From positions 124,001 to 188,000 of the forward strand of contig NZ_SBHZ01000005.1 in NCBI RefSeq assembly GCF_004521985.1: 64,000 nt of DNA, read 5' to 3'. Position 1 is the stretch's first letter. Every line of letters begins with the position of its first letter. A program made the position numbers and the translations under genes. The notes beneath the pieces were generated by a model, which worked only from the letters and a program-made list of their open reading frames with translations, ran no database searches and had not been told where the DNA came from. This stretch comes from Ectopseudomonas khazarica (GTDB lineage: Bacteria > Pseudomonadota > Gammaproteobacteria > Pseudomonadales > Pseudomonadaceae). Shown here piece by piece: positions 55,122 to 64,000 of this stretch.

Positions 55122-55676
55122 ATGAACCTGACCACCCGACTCCAGGCGATCATCTGCGCCGACCCGCAGCGCCTGCGCATCCTCCAGCTGGTACGCGAAC
55201 TCGACCTGCCGGACTGCTGGGTGGCCGCCGGCTTCGTGCGCAGCGCGGTCTGGGATCACCTGCACCAGCGCAGCGACGCGCCGCTGCCAGCGGACATCGA
55301 CGTGATCTGGTTCGAACGCAGCCAGGCCTCCGCTGCGCGCGATATCGAACTGGAGCGGCTCCTGCGCCACAGGGACGAACGACTGCAGTGGTCAGTGAAG
55401 AATCAGGCGCGCATGCACCTGCGCAATGGCGACGCGCCGTACGCCTCGGCTAGCGACGCGATGCGCTATTGGCCGGAGACGGCGACGGCGGTGGCCGTGC
55501 GACTGGATGGGCAGGGTGAGGTTGAAGTCGCCGCACCACTCGGCCTGGAGGACCTGTTCGGCCTCATCGTGCGACCGGCCGGAAGGTTCAAGGACGAGAA
55601 ACAGCCGATCTACCAGGCGCGACTGCGCAGCAAGAACTGGCTGGCCACCTGGCCGCAGCTGAAGGTACTGCCGTAG
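55122..55676 (+). CDS. Nucleotidyltransferase-like protein (DUF925/NTP_transf_6)
   Basis: 184 residues. AAGFVRSAVWD and PADIDVIWF resemble the nucleotidyltransferase fold with a metal-binding Asp-x-Asp, and WSVKNQARMH follows. This fits the DUF925 (NTP_transf_6) family. The 3' end of the gene, last nine codons, is part of the first copy of the 91-bp tandem repeat, so the natural C-terminus may have been shortened or replaced. Function unproven. Confidence 0.85.
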   Translation: MNLTTRLQAIICADPQRLRILQLVRELDLPDCWVAAGFVRSAVWDHLHQRSDAPLPADIDVIWFERSQASAARDIELERLLRHRDERLQWSVKNQARMHLRNGDAPYASASDAMRYWPETATAVAVRLDGQGEVEVAAPLGLEDLFGLIVRPAGRFKDEKQPIYQARLRSKNWLATWPQLKVLP

Positions 55677-56040
55677 GGTGGATCACGCTGCACCGATCCA
55701 CCGGCTGGTGGATGTAAAGAGCGACATCCACCCTACAGGCTGGCCGCAGCTGAAGGTACTGCCGTAGGGTGGATCACGCTGCATTGATCCACCGGCTGGT
55801 GGATGTAAAGAGCGACATCCACCCTACAGGCTGGCCGAAGCCGAAGGTACTGCCGTAGGGTGGATCGCGCTTCACCGATCCACCGGCTGGTGGATGCAAC
55901 GAGCGACATCCACCCTACAGGGTGGCCGCAGCTGAAGATGCCGCCGTAGGGTGGATCGCGCTGCATCGATCCACCGGTTGGTGGATGCAAAGAGCGACAT
56001 CCACCCTGCAGGCTGGCCGCAGCTGAAGATGCCGCCCTAC
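55649..56040 (+). repeat. 91-bp tandem repeat array (four copies plus partial)
   Basis: Units begin at 55649, 55740, 55831 and 55922, and a fifth partial at 56013, with an exact 91-bp period and only a few substitutions between copies. Each contains GTAGGGTGGAT ... ATCCACCCTAC, a palindromic Pseudomonas intergenic element. The first unit starts inside the DUF925 gene, and the array ends just before the cyoE stop. No CRISPR-like spacers. Confidence 0.93.
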
Positions 56041-56049
56041 CCGTCCCGA

Positions 56050-57006
56050 TCAGATACCGGCGACCACCGCGCAGATGCCCTGCGCGCTGGCGGCGAACTG
56101 GCTGCACAGGTGGTTGATGGAAGTCACCAGCACCTGCTCCGGCGCGGAGATGAAGTCCACCGACATCATCACGCTGAGCATGGTGATGGTGACGATGGAG
56201 AAGGTGAACAGCTTGCGCGCCCACACCGTATCGTCGACGGCCTTGTATCCCGATACGCCCATCCACAGCCAGTAGGCACCGCTCAGCGCGGCGACCACGA
56301 AGTAGCTGTAGCCGGCGTAACCGCTGAGCGTCAGCATCAGGGTCGCGACCACGAAGGCGGCGATGTACAGCACGATCTGCCGCTTGGCAGCCGAGATCCC
56401 CTTGATGACGGGCAGCACCGGAATGTTCGCGGCCTGGTAGTCATTGAAACGGAAGATGGCGATGGCATAGGAATGCGGCATCTGCCACAGGCTGAAGATC
56501 AACAACAGGATGGCCGCGCCAGCATCGAACTCGTTGCTGACCGCGCAGTAGCCCACCACGGGCGGAGCCGCCCCCGACAGACTGCCGACCAGGGTGCCGT
56601 ACACCGAGCCGCGCTTGAGCCACAGGCTGTAGAGGCCGACGTAGACCACGAAGCCCATCAGCACCAGCATCACCGCGAGGGTGTTGCTGGCGGCATACAG
56701 CACGGCCACACCGGCGACGCCGAGCACGCAGGCATAGACGATGGCGTGCGCAGGGGACACCAGCCCCTGCGCCAGGACCCGGTTGCGGGTCCGCTCCATC
56801 TTCTGGTCGATGTCCCTGTCGATGTAGTTGTTGAACACGCAGCCTGAGGCGATCACCAGCGCAACCCCCAGCGCTGTCGCGAGGAACAGCGTCAGGTCGG
56901 CATCGCCACGCGAAGCCAGGAAGAACCCACCCGTCACGGAAATCAGATTGCCGAAGACGATGCCTGGCTTGGCGAGGTTGAGGTACTGCTTCAGGAGCGC
57001 CAGCAT
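56050..57006 (-). CDS. cyoE: Protoheme IX farnesyltransferase CyoE (heme O synthase)
   Basis: 318 residues, UbiA-type integral membrane prenyltransferase with eight or nine helices. Asp-rich [15 protein letters not shown] and [24 protein letters not shown] loops carry the substrate-binding motifs. It adds farnesyl to heme B to make heme O for the bo3-type oxidase. About 20 residues longer than E. coli CyoE at the C-terminus. The start ATG at 57006 overlaps the cyoD stop by one base. Confidence 0.95.
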   Translation of the reverse strand: MLALLKQYLNLAKPGIVFGNLISVTGGFFLASRGDADLTLFLATALGVALVIASGCVFNNYIDRDIDQKMERTRNRVLAQGLVSPAHAIVYACVLGVAGVAVLYAASNTLAVMLVLMGFVVYVGLYSLWLKRGSVYGTLVGSLSGAAPPVVGYCAVSNEFDAGAAILLLIFSLWQMPHSYAIAIFRFNDYQAANIPVLPVIKGISAAKRQIVLYIAAFVVATLMLTLSGYAGYSYFVVAALSGAYWLWMGVSGYKAVDDTVWARKLFTFSIVTITMLSVMMSVDFISAPEQVLVTSINHLCSQFAASAQGICAVVAGI

Positions 57007-57341
57007 CAGTTGATCATCATGTGATAGTGCATGCTCCACATGATCCAGACCGACAGGCCCACGACGAACGCGATGATCAACACGGTGAAGATCATCGATA
57101 CGACGTTCCAGCGGCCTTCCGCGTCGGTCTTCATGTGCAGGAAGTACACGAGGTGGACGAGAACCTGCACCAGGCCGAAGATCACCACGGTGATCAGGGT
57201 CGCACCACGGCTCAGGCCCAGCACTTCAGGATGCATGACCAGGGCGAAGGGGATCACGGTAAGGATCACCGAGAGGATGAAACCGCTCAGGTAATCCTTG
57301 AAACCCACGGAGTGTGCCGCGTGATTGTCTTGATGAGCCAT
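57006..57341 (-). CDS. cyoD: Cytochrome o ubiquinol oxidase subunit IV CyoD
   Basis: 111 residues with three membrane segments. CyoD-type [18 protein letters not shown] and [11 protein letters not shown]. Assists assembly of the binuclear centre of bo3. Its end overlaps the start of cyoE; its start directly abuts the cyoC stop. Confidence 0.95.
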   Translation of the reverse strand: MAHQDNHAAHSVGFKDYLSGFILSVILTVIPFALVMHPEVLGLSRGATLITVVIFGLVQVLVHLVYFLHMKTDAEGRWNVVSMIFTVLIIAFVVGLSVWIMWSMHYHMMIN

Positions 57342-57968
57342 TTACAGCACTCCCATCAGGTAGACGACGGTGAAGACGCAGATCCACACCACGTCGAGGA
57401 AGTGCCAGAACAGGCTGAGCAGTCCGACCCGCGTCTTGTTGGTGTCGGTCAGGCCACGGCTGCCGACCTGCAGCATCAGCACCAGCATCCACAGCAGGCC
57501 GGCACTGACGTGCAGACCGTGGGTGCCGACCAGGGTGAAGAAGGCCGACCAGTAGGCGCTGGTCTGCGGCCCGGCCCCTTCATGGATCAGGTGACGGAAC
57601 TCGTACAGCTCGATGCTGATGAAGCTCACCCCGAACAGGAAGGTGATGCCCAGCCAGCGCAGCACCGCGGCCTTGTCGCCCCGGTAGGTGGCGAGCATGG
57701 CCATGCCGTAGGTGATGCTGGAGAACAGCAGCGCGAAGGTTTCCACCAGCACCAGGTGCAGGCCCGGACGGAGCATCTCCTTGGCGGTGGGACCACCGGC
57801 GAAGGCGTTGCTCAGCACCGCGAAGGTGGCGAACACCGTGGCGAAGATCAGCAGGTCGGTCATCAGGTAGACCCAGAAGCCGAACAGCTTGATGCCACTG
57901 CTGTCGTGGTGGTGCTCATGGCCGTGGCCATGAGCGTCATGTGGATAGTGGGGTTCGTATGCGGTCAT
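57342..57968 (-). CDS. cyoC: Cytochrome o ubiquinol oxidase subunit III CyoC
   Basis: 208 residues, five membrane segments, N-terminal His-rich HGHGHEHHH tail, COX3-type motifs [15 protein letters not shown] and [11 protein letters not shown]. The start at 57968 (MTAYEPHYP) is chosen over an upstream-open frame. It is 2 nt after cyoB. The His-rich N-terminal is a common variation. Confidence 0.95.
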   Translation of the reverse strand: MTAYEPHYPHDAHGHGHEHHHDSSGIKLFGFWVYLMTDLLIFATVFATFAVLSNAFAGGPTAKEMLRPGLHLVLVETFALLFSSITYGMAMLATYRGDKAAVLRWLGITFLFGVSFISIELYEFRHLIHEGAGPQTSAYWSAFFTLVGTHGLHVSAGLLWMLVLMLQVGSRGLTDTNKTRVGLLSLFWHFLDVVWICVFTVVYLMGVL

Positions 57969-57970
57969 GG

Positions 57971-59959
57971 TTATGCCTGTACCACTGCGTTGGCTTTGGT
58001 TTGATGGTGCGCCTGCTCGATCCGCGCGATCTCTTCGGGCTGCACGTAGTAGTCGATGTCCTCGTCGTAGGAACGCACGATGAAGCTGACCACGGCACCG
58101 ACCAGACCGACGATGGCGAGCCACCAGATGTGCCAGATCATGGCGAAGCCGAAGGCGATGACGAACGCCGATACGACCAGGCCGTTGCCGGTGTTCTTCG
58201 GCATGTGGATCGGCTCGTAGTGCTCGGGCGCAGGCATCAGCTCGACGCCGTTCTTCTTCGCCTCATAGAAGGCGTCGATCTTGTCCGCCGTCGGGATGAC
58301 CGCGAAGTTGTAGAACGGCGGTGGCGAGGACGTTGCCCATTCCAGGGTACGGCCATCCCACGGATCGCCCGTGACGTCGACGTTGTCCTTGCGCTTGATG
58401 TAGCTGGTGACGAACTGCACCACGGTGAAGACGATACCGATGCCGATCAGCACCGCACCGACCACGGCCACCTGCACCCACGGCACCCAGGCCGGGTTGT
58501 CGAAGTGGTTCAGGCGACGGGTCATGCCCATGAAGCCGAGCACGTACAGCGGCATGAAGGCGAAGTAGAAACCGATCAGCCAGCACCAGAAGGAGTAGCG
58601 ACCGAAGCGATCGAGCAGCTTGAAGCCGAAGGCCTTCGGGAACCAGTAGATGATGCCGGCCAGGTAGCCGAACACCGCGCCACCGATGATCACGTTGTGG
58701 AAGTGGGCGATCAGGAACAGGCTGTTGTGCAGCACGAAGTCCGCCGCCGGCACCGCCATCAGAACGCCGGTCATGCCGCCGATGGAGAAGGTCACCAGGA
58801 AGCCCAGGGTCATCCAGGTCATGGCGTTGAGTTGCAGACGGCCACGGAAGATGGTGAACAGCCAGGTGAAGATCTTCACCCCGGTGGGGATGGCGATGAT
58901 CGAGGTCATGATGCCGAAGAAGGCGTTGACGCTGGCACCGGAGCCCATGGTGAAGAAGTGGTGCAGCCACACCACGAACGACAGCACGCCGATCGCCGCA
59001 GTCGCCCAGACCATCGAGGCATAGCCGAACAGGGTCTTGCGCGAGAAGGTCGCCACCACTTCGGAGAACACGCCGAACGCCGGCAGGATGAGGATGTACA
59101 CCTCCGGGTGACCCCAGATCCAGAACAGGTTGGCGTACATCATCGGGTTGCCACCCAGTTCATTGGTGAAGAAGTGGAAATCCAGGTAGCGGTCGAGCGA
59201 CAGCATCGCCAGGGTCGCGGTCAGCGGAGGGAAGGCGCCGCAGATCAGGATGCAGGTGATCAGGATGGTCCAGGTGAAGATCGGCATCTTCATCAGGCTC
59301 ATGCCCGGGGCACGCATCTTGAGGATGGTGGCGATGAAGTTGACCCCGGTCAGGGTCGTCCCCAGTCCCGATAGCTGCATGCTCCAGATGTAATAGTCCA
59401 TGCCCACGCCCGGACTGTACTGGATGCCTGACAACGGTGGATAAGCCACCCAGCCGGTCTTGGCGAACTCGCCCAGGCCCAGCGACAGGTTGATCAGCAG
59501 CGCGCCACCGACGAACAGCCAGAAGCTCAGCGAGTTCAGGTAGGGGAAGGCCACGTCACGTGCGCCGATCTGCAGCGGCACGACGATGTTCATCAGGCCG
59601 GTGACCAGTGGCATGGCCACGAAGATCAGCATGATGATGCCGTGCGCGGTGAAGATCTGGTCGTAGTGCTCGGGCGGCAGGTAGCCCTGCCCGTCACCGT
59701 GGGCCATGGCCAGGTGGGTACGCATCATGATCGCGTCGGCAAAGCCACGCACCAGCATGACCAGCGCAACGAGGATGTACATCACGCCGATTTTCTTGTG
59801 GTCCACCGAGGTGAGCCACTCGCTCCACAGGTAACCCCACTTCTTGAAGTAGGTCACCGCGGCGAACACTGCCAGACCACCCAGCGCGACGATGGCGAGG
59901 GTGATCATGATGATCGGCTCGTGATACGGCACCGCATCCAGAGTCAGTTTTCCAAACAT
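57971..59959 (-). CDS. cyoB: Cytochrome o ubiquinol oxidase subunit I CyoB
   Basis: 662 residues, 15 predicted membrane segments. Heme-copper catalytic subunit: the WGHPEVYI motif (Cu ligand and Tyr cross-link), and HHFFTMGSG. It pumps protons while reducing O2 with ubiquinol. Start [15 protein letters not shown] at 59959, close to the cyoA stop (2 nt). Confidence 0.96.
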   Translation of the reverse strand: MFGKLTLDAVPYHEPIIMITLAIVALGGLAVFAAVTYFKKWGYLWSEWLTSVDHKKIGVMYILVALVMLVRGFADAIMMRTHLAMAHGDGQGYLPPEHYDQIFTAHGIIMLIFVAMPLVTGLMNIVVPLQIGARDVAFPYLNSLSFWLFVGGALLINLSLGLGEFAKTGWVAYPPLSGIQYSPGVGMDYYIWSMQLSGLGTTLTGVNFIATILKMRAPGMSLMKMPIFTWTILITCILICGAFPPLTATLAMLSLDRYLDFHFFTNELGGNPMMYANLFWIWGHPEVYILILPAFGVFSEVVATFSRKTLFGYASMVWATAAIGVLSFVVWLHHFFTMGSGASVNAFFGIMTSIIAIPTGVKIFTWLFTIFRGRLQLNAMTWMTLGFLVTFSIGGMTGVLMAVPAADFVLHNSLFLIAHFHNVIIGGAVFGYLAGIIYWFPKAFGFKLLDRFGRYSFWCWLIGFYFAFMPLYVLGFMGMTRRLNHFDNPAWVPWVQVAVVGAVLIGIGIVFTVVQFVTSYIKRKDNVDVTGDPWDGRTLEWATSSPPPFYNFAVIPTADKIDAFYEAKKNGVELMPAPEHYEPIHMPKNTGNGLVVSAFVIAFGFAMIWHIWWLAIVGLVGAVVSFIVRSYDEDIDYYVQPEEIARIEQAHHQTKANAVVQA

Positions 59960-59961
59960 AT

Positions 59962-60879
59962 TCACTCCTGCACCTCCGCTGCTTCGCGCATGGCCGTGCT
60001 GTGGGAATCCTTCAGGGTCACGTACTGGCCGATCACCTTGTTGAACAGGTTCGGCTCGACCTGGCCGAAGTAGCGGATCGGGTAGATCGGGTAGCGGTGG
60101 TTGACCATCTCGCCGGGCTCGCCCACCTGCTTGAACGCCGCGAAGTCCATGACCTCGGGCGACTGCCTGACCTTGTCGACCCACTGCGCGAAGCCTTCAT
60201 CGCTGACCGAGTGGGTGGTGAAGCGCATGGCCGAGAAGCCCTCGCCACTGAAGTTGCCGGACTGGCCGAAGAACTCGCCCTGTTCGTTGGCGATCAGGTT
60301 GAGCTGCGTGCGCTGGCCGCCCATGGCATAGATCATCCCGCCGAGCTGCGGGATCGACAGCGCGTTCATCACCGTGTCGGAGGTGATGTGGAAGGTCACC
60401 GGGGTCTTCTCCGGGATCACCAGCTCGTTGACCACGGCAACGCCCTGATCCGGGTAGATGAACAGCCACTTCCAGTCGAGCGAGACCACCTCGATGTTGA
60501 GTGCCGGCTTGTCCGATTCGATCGGGCGGTAGGGGTCGAGCGAGTGCGAGGTTTTCCAGATGATGACCGCCAGTACCGCGACGATGATCAGTGGAACACC
60601 CCAGACGACCAGTTCGATCTTGTGCGAATGTGCCCAGTCGGGCATGTAGGTGGCCTTCTCGTTCGACTCGCGATAACGCCAGCCAAACAGGAAGGTCATG
60701 ATGATCACGGGTACGACCACGATCAGCATGAGTCCGATGGAGATCAGGATCAGGTTGCCCTGCTCGACACCGATCTGCCCTTTCGAGTTGAACAGTGCCC
60801 AGTCACATCCACCGAGCGCTGAGCAGGCGATCGCCATCAGCAACCAGCGCACACAACGATGGTATTTCTCTTCTTTCAT
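59962..60879 (-). CDS. cyoA: Cytochrome o ubiquinol oxidase subunit II CyoA
   Basis: 305 residues. A lipoprotein signal ends at the lipobox LGGC, then two membrane helices and a cupredoxin-like COX2 domain without the CuA ligands, as in quinol oxidases. Start at 60879 with GAAGG upstream. First gene of the cyo operon, preceded by a REP-rich kilobase. Confidence 0.95.
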   Translation of the reverse strand: MKEEKYHRCVRWLLMAIACSALGGCDWALFNSKGQIGVEQGNLILISIGLMLIVVVPVIIMTFLFGWRYRESNEKATYMPDWAHSHKIELVVWGVPLIIVAVLAVIIWKTSHSLDPYRPIESDKPALNIEVVSLDWKWLFIYPDQGVAVVNELVIPEKTPVTFHITSDTVMNALSIPQLGGMIYAMGGQRTQLNLIANEQGEFFGQSGNFSGEGFSAMRFTTHSVSDEGFAQWVDKVRQSPEVMDFAAFKQVGEPGEMVNHRYPIYPIRYFGQVEPNLFNKVIGQYVTLKDSHSTAMREAAEVQE

Positions 60880-61953
60880 GTCACGACCTTCAACTGAGTG
60901 ATGTCCCACATTCGGCTTCAGTCGCCGTGCGGCCCATCGAGCAAAAGGCCGGCAGCGGAAACTCTGAGCTTGAGCATCCGTGCAAGCGAAACGGTAAAAC
61001 CGTGGGACGGGCGATCTTGAGGGCTGGGGCGCGCCCGCACAATTCATTAGCAACCTACTCATGAGCAAACTGACAGCCTCTTGCCGACATGTTTCGCAAC
61101 AAATACGCAATGTTTTGAAACACCTTGCTGCGAGAACGCAGCAAAGACGCGCAGGGGTGCGACAAATGATCACACCCGCGTTTTAGAGCTGTTTGTCAGC
61201 AAATTGACAGGAATCATTGACATGCAAGATGCCGTCAGCCGACGGCGCCACAGCGCTTGACATCGAGGAAATTTCGGAGTTTTCGAATGCGCACGCGAGG
61301 TGCGTCAGCCCTGCAGAAAGCAGGCCTGGAAAGGGCTCGCATCGAGGGACGGGGACGACTGGCGCGTAGCCCGGATGCAATCCGGGGCCACCACGGTCGG
61401 CCAACAGCATCGCGGCTAAAGCCGCTCCCACGAGACCGCTGACCACCTGCAGCCGCCGCTTCAGGCGCGAACCACCGCATGAGCATGCCCCAGCAGCCAC
61501 CACACACCTGTAGGAGCGGCTTCAGCCGCGATAGCTCTATCTGCCGAACCCGCATGCAAAGCAGGACGCCCCATGCCCGCCCCGGATTGCATCCGGGCTA
61601 CGCAATGGCAACCAGCCAGGGCTCTTCTGTGAAGATGTCTCAGCCACCCAGCACTGGGTGAACACGTAGCCGAATGCCCCAGCCGCCACCACACACCTGT
61701 AGGAGCGGCTTCAGCCGCGATAGCTCTATCTGCCCAGCCCACATGCAAAGCAGGACGCCCCCCATGCCCGCCCCGGATTGCATCCGGGCTACGCAACGGC
61801 AGTTGGCAGGAGGGACTCCTGTGGGAGGGGCTTTTGTGGGAGGGGCTTCAGCCGCGACCAGCCTCACGGCCGGAGCCGAACGCCACCCAAGCCTCAGGAT
61901 GCCCGTTCACAAGCCACCGCCCTACTCCCGGCCCCCGCAGCCTGCCATCGCCA
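60880..61953. other. Gene-free region upstream of cyoA, REP-rich
   Basis: About 1.07 kb without a credible gene. The portion next to cyoA (61080-61220) is AT-richer and holds a perfect 8-bp hairpin TTGCTGCG-agaa-CGCAGCAA (61125-61144) that could be a leader structure or terminator. Distal is a block of REP-like elements (61368-61862) described separately. No sharp -10/-35 for cyoA was chosen. Confidence 0.6.
61368..61862. repeat. REP-like cluster with a duplicated ~125-bp block
   Basis: Multiple copies of two Pseudomonas palindromic motifs are visible. The first is GGAGCGGCTTCAGCCGCGA-type, at about 61409-61434 (inverted), 61510-61534, 61699-61723 and 61835-61858. The second is TAGCCCGGATGCAATCCGGG-type, at 61374-61394, 61580-61602 and 61771-61794. 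A block 61487-61613 recurs at 61677-61804 with an offset of 189-191 bp and few differences. Confidence 0.85.
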
Positions 61954-62529
61954 CTATTTCCAGGCGCAGTAGCAGCCCACGGCCAGACCGCTGGCCAGCG
62001 ACACATGGCGCCCCTGGGTCAGCGCATCGAGCACCGGCTCGACGAAGCTGTTGCTGGAATTGCACACCAGCCCCTCGCTGTAGGGACCGGCATAGGCCAG
62101 GTTGCCATCGCGGTCCCAGATCGCCAGGGCCGGGCTGGCCGGCAACGACTCCATGCCCTCGATGCCGGGCAAGGGTTTCATCCGCCCACGCAGGAAGGGC
62201 GCGATCTCACCCTTGCTGCCGGGTTTCTGCACGCTGTAGAACTCGACATCGGCATTGCGGTGCAGACCGATCAGGTAGCGCAGGTGTGCATCGGTCTCCG
62301 CGTTGCAGGGGCAGTCAGGGTCCCAGAAGTGCACCACGCGAATGGGCCCCGGGCCTGCCAGCGAGGCGGGAAGCTTCAGGCCGTCCTGGCTGAAGATCAC
62401 CGTCTGCTCCGCATAGGGACGCAGGTAGGCGGCGCCGCTGAGCCACCAGATCAGCACCACGAGCCCCAGCGCCAACACGCAGAATCCCACCACGAAGTGC
62501 TTGAAACTCAGACGTTGCAGCAGGCTCAT
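61954..62529 (-). CDS. DUF6436 membrane-anchored thioredoxin-like protein
   Basis: 191 residues. One N-terminal TM (FVVGFCVLALGLVVLIWWL) and a periplasmic thioredoxin-like domain with FWDPDCPCN (CPC in place of CxxC) near residue 75. Role may be disulfide/thiol exchange or oxidase biogenesis given the cyo context; unproven. The start at 62529 overlaps the previous gene by 4 nt. The family number is from memory. Confidence 0.8.
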   Translation of the reverse strand: MSLLQRLSFKHFVVGFCVLALGLVVLIWWLSGAAYLRPYAEQTVIFSQDGLKLPASLAGPGPIRVVHFWDPDCPCNAETDAHLRYLIGLHRNADVEFYSVQKPGSKGEIAPFLRGRMKPLPGIEGMESLPASPALAIWDRDGNLAYAGPYSEGLVCNSSNSFVEPVLDALTQGRHVSLASGLAVGCYCAWK

Positions 62530-62789
62530 GGCTGATGGCCGAACTTGCGCAGGAACTGCTTTTCCATTTCCTGGCAGCTTTCCACGGTGAAGCTGCGCTC
62601 CGTGGCATCGGCGCTCTTCCAGCAGGCTTCGATCGCCTCGCGCTCGGCGGCTTCGACCTCGCCATCCTGCGGACGCGTCATGATGTAGATGAGACCGACG
62701 AACACCAGCACGACGAACAGCAGACCCGCCAGGAACAGGCCGAGACAACCACGGCGCCCCAGCCCGACGTTTTCATCATTCACGCTCAT
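62526..62789 (-). CDS. Small single-TM membrane protein
   Basis: 87 residues with one membrane helix (CLGLFLAGLLFVVLVFVGLIYIM, about 15-37) and a periplasmic acidic tail with two Cys (ACWKSAD, ESCQEM) that could form a disulfide. The 4-nt overlap with the DUF6436 gene suggests they act together. No known function. Confidence 0.8.
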   Translation of the reverse strand: MSVNDENVGLGRRGCLGLFLAGLLFVVLVFVGLIYIMTRPQDGEVEAAEREAIEACWKSADATERSFTVESCQEMEKQFLRKFGHQP

Positions 62790-62866
62790 GCTTCTCTCTT
62801 TGCCAATTCACAGTGGATGCATCCTGTCCGCTCGGCGATGCGGACATCGCCGAACGGCACCGACCT

Positions 62867-64000
62867 TCAACCCTCGACCAGCATCCACTGCTTGTTCAGG
62901 CGCTTGTCCGAAACCGCCATCTTCGTCCCCAACTGCTGGGCGAACAGCGACACGCGGTACTCCTCCAGCATCCAGCGGTACAGCACCAGCTGCGGGTCGC
63001 GCTTGCCTTCCTGGAGGTGCTTGGCGGTGCGCGCCTGGTACTGCTCCCAGTAGCTGCTCAGCTCACCGGTCCACACACGGTCGCGCTGCACCTGCGCGCC
63101 GACCTTGTCCAGGCGCTGCTCGATGGCCTTGAGGTAACGCGGTACTTCCTTGAGCCAATCGCCCGGCGTCTCACGCACGAACCCGGCGTAGACCAGGTTG
63201 CCCAGTTGCTGCTTGATATCGTTGAGCGCCATGGCCTGGGCCAGGTCGATCTTGCCCTTGAAGCGCTTGAGCAGACCGTGGTGCAGCTTGAGGATCTCCA
63301 GCGCCAGGCGGGCGATGCGTTCGGCATGCACCGTCCAGTCGCCACGCTTGCGCTCGGCCAGTTGCGCCAGCGCAGCACCGTCGCGCGGCAGGCTGGTTTC
63401 GCCGTCGAGAATGCAGGCATCCAGACTGGCCAGCAGAATGTCCTCGACCAGCGCCTCGACCCGCCCCAGCTCGCGATACAGCAGGCCCAGCTCGGTCAGC
63501 CCCGGCAGCTTGCCGCGCAGGAACTTGGCCTGCTCGCTCAGCTGTTGCAGCAACAGACGCTGCAGGGCACGGCGATGCTGATAGTCGGCCTCGGCCTGAG
63601 TCGGGAAGCGTCCTTCCTTGACCACCCCGGCCTCTTCCACCAGCGCCGGATAAACCGTCATGGAAAGCCCGGCAATCTTCTGCTGAGCCTTCTCGGCGAC
63701 TTCGGCGAAGGCCTTGGCCTCCACCGTTTTCGGCGCCTTGTCCTGCTGCGGGATGGCCAGCGCGGCCTGGCTGGCCTCGGCGAAACGCGCGGTCAGCTCG
63801 GCCAGGTCACGGCCCTCGCCGAGGAACTTGCCACGGGCGTCGACCACCTCGATGTTCATCTTCAGGTGACTCTCCAGACTGTCGGCCGCTTCCGCCCAGG
63901 CCTCGTCGGAGACCCGAGCGCCGGTCATGCGCAGCAGCTCGGCGCCGAGCGCGTGCGGCAGCGAACCCTGGCCGAAGTGCAGCTTGTCCAGCGCCGCACC
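62867..64000 (-). CDS. hrpA: ATP-dependent RNA helicase HrpA, C-terminal part (N-terminus beyond window)
   Basis: 377 visible codons, the frame open to base 64000. The C-terminal DUF3418 domain of DEAH-box HrpA is recognisable, with KLHFGQGSLPHALG-like and YLKAIEQRLDKV segments, ending QLGTKMAVSDKRLNKQW. No helicase core motif is in the visible part, which covers only the last quarter of the ~1300-residue protein. HrpA acts on mRNA in ribosome-associated quality control. Confidence 0.93.
   Translation of the reverse strand, partial: GAALDKLHFGQGSLPHALGAELLRMTGARVSDEAWAEAADSLESHLKMNIEVVDARGKFLGEGRDLAELTARFAEASQAALAIPQQDKAPKTVEAKAFAEVAEKAQQKIAGLSMTVYPALVEEAGVVKEGRFPTQAEADYQHRRALQRLLLQQLSEQAKFLRGKLPGLTELGLLYRELGRVEALVEDILLASLDACILDGETSLPRDGAALAQLAERKRGDWTVHAERIARLALEILKLHHGLLKRFKGKIDLAQAMALNDIKQQLGNLVYAGFVRETPGDWLKEVPRYLKAIEQRLDKVGAQVQRDRVWTGELSSYWEQYQARTAKHLQEGKRDPQLVLYRWMLEEYRVSLFAQQLGTKMAVSDKRLNKQWMLVEG

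Noticed and set aside
55649..56040. CRISPR array or ncRNA array
   Set aside because: Period is 91 bp with no variable spacers between short repeats; the copies are nearly identical over the whole unit.
55733..56266. 177-codon minus-strand gene through the repeats
   Set aside because: Internal repetition of the protein merely mirrors the DNA repeat; it also overlaps cyoE.

Overview
The window is about 64 kb of GC-rich, densely coded DNA from a Pseudomonas. Gene order from fadB through usp, uup, slt, a YegS-type kinase and an FGGY-kinase/GlpD-like/AGPS-like operon with its AraC regulator resembles the P. aeruginosa PA3014-PA3027 region from memory. The cyo operon, arsRBCH and Pseudomonas-type palindromic repeats fit the genus. 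I would guess the P. mendocina/oleovorans group, but that is inference. There is no rRNA, tRNA, prophage, IS element or CRISPR array that I can see.

Layout. 1-11.2 kb: housekeeping genes (fadB cut by the left edge, a secreted unknown, usp, uup, slt, a MOSC protein, cheV, a lipid kinase). 11.3-18.1 kb: pirin, then a three-gene oxidation/kinase operon facing an AraC regulator. 18.1-21.6 kb: the most interesting locus, an Hvf/bufferin (MNIO RiPP) cluster. It comprises a DoxX protein, HvfC (DUF2063), HvfB (DUF692), a precursor HvfA with six EGxCG motifs, an anti-sigma factor and an ECF sigma factor. A terminator separates the sigma pair from hvfA, and a good ECF-type promoter (TGTAAC-N16-CGTC) lies in front of hvfA. 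A KAS III-like enzyme follows. 23-28 kb: an FMN glutamate-synthase-like protein, a periplasmic binding protein, the pnuC-nadR salvage pair and a TPR protein. 28.1-30.5 kb: a polymorphic-toxin-like gene with a compositionally distinct C-terminus, a 4-nt overlapping candidate immunity gene and a further small gene. 30.5-50.6 kb: mostly accessory metabolism and regulators (monooxygenase, SDRs, LysR, GntR, MocR and AraC regulators, MatC-like and CitMHS transporters, amidohydrolase, GST, MFS, HIT, PfpI, AhpD-like, grxC, MCP). 50.6-52.0 kb: a frameshifted alpha/beta hydrolase. 52.2-55.0 kb: arsRBCH. 55.1-56.0 kb: a nucleotidyltransferase-like gene running into a 91-bp tandem repeat. 56-60.9 kb: cyoABCDE. 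60.9-62 kb: a gene-free, REP-rich kilobase. 62-64 kb: a thioredoxin-like membrane protein, a small membrane protein and the end of hrpA, cut by the right edge.

How the parts work together. The bufferin cluster would make a secreted, cysteine-modified metal-binding peptide: HvfB with HvfC modifies it, the DoxX protein sits in the membrane, and the ECF/anti-sigma pair probably senses the metal and drives hvfA. The ars operon handles arsenic. cyo encodes the bo3-type quinol oxidase and its heme O synthase. pnuC-nadR imports nicotinamide riboside and converts it to NAD. Several regulators sit divergently from their likely targets over visible dyads or direct repeats (GntR, MocR, LysR and AraC types). 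Two convergent gene pairs share a CTAG in which both stop codons overlap. A perfect 147-bp tandem duplication covers the 3' end of the GntR gene.
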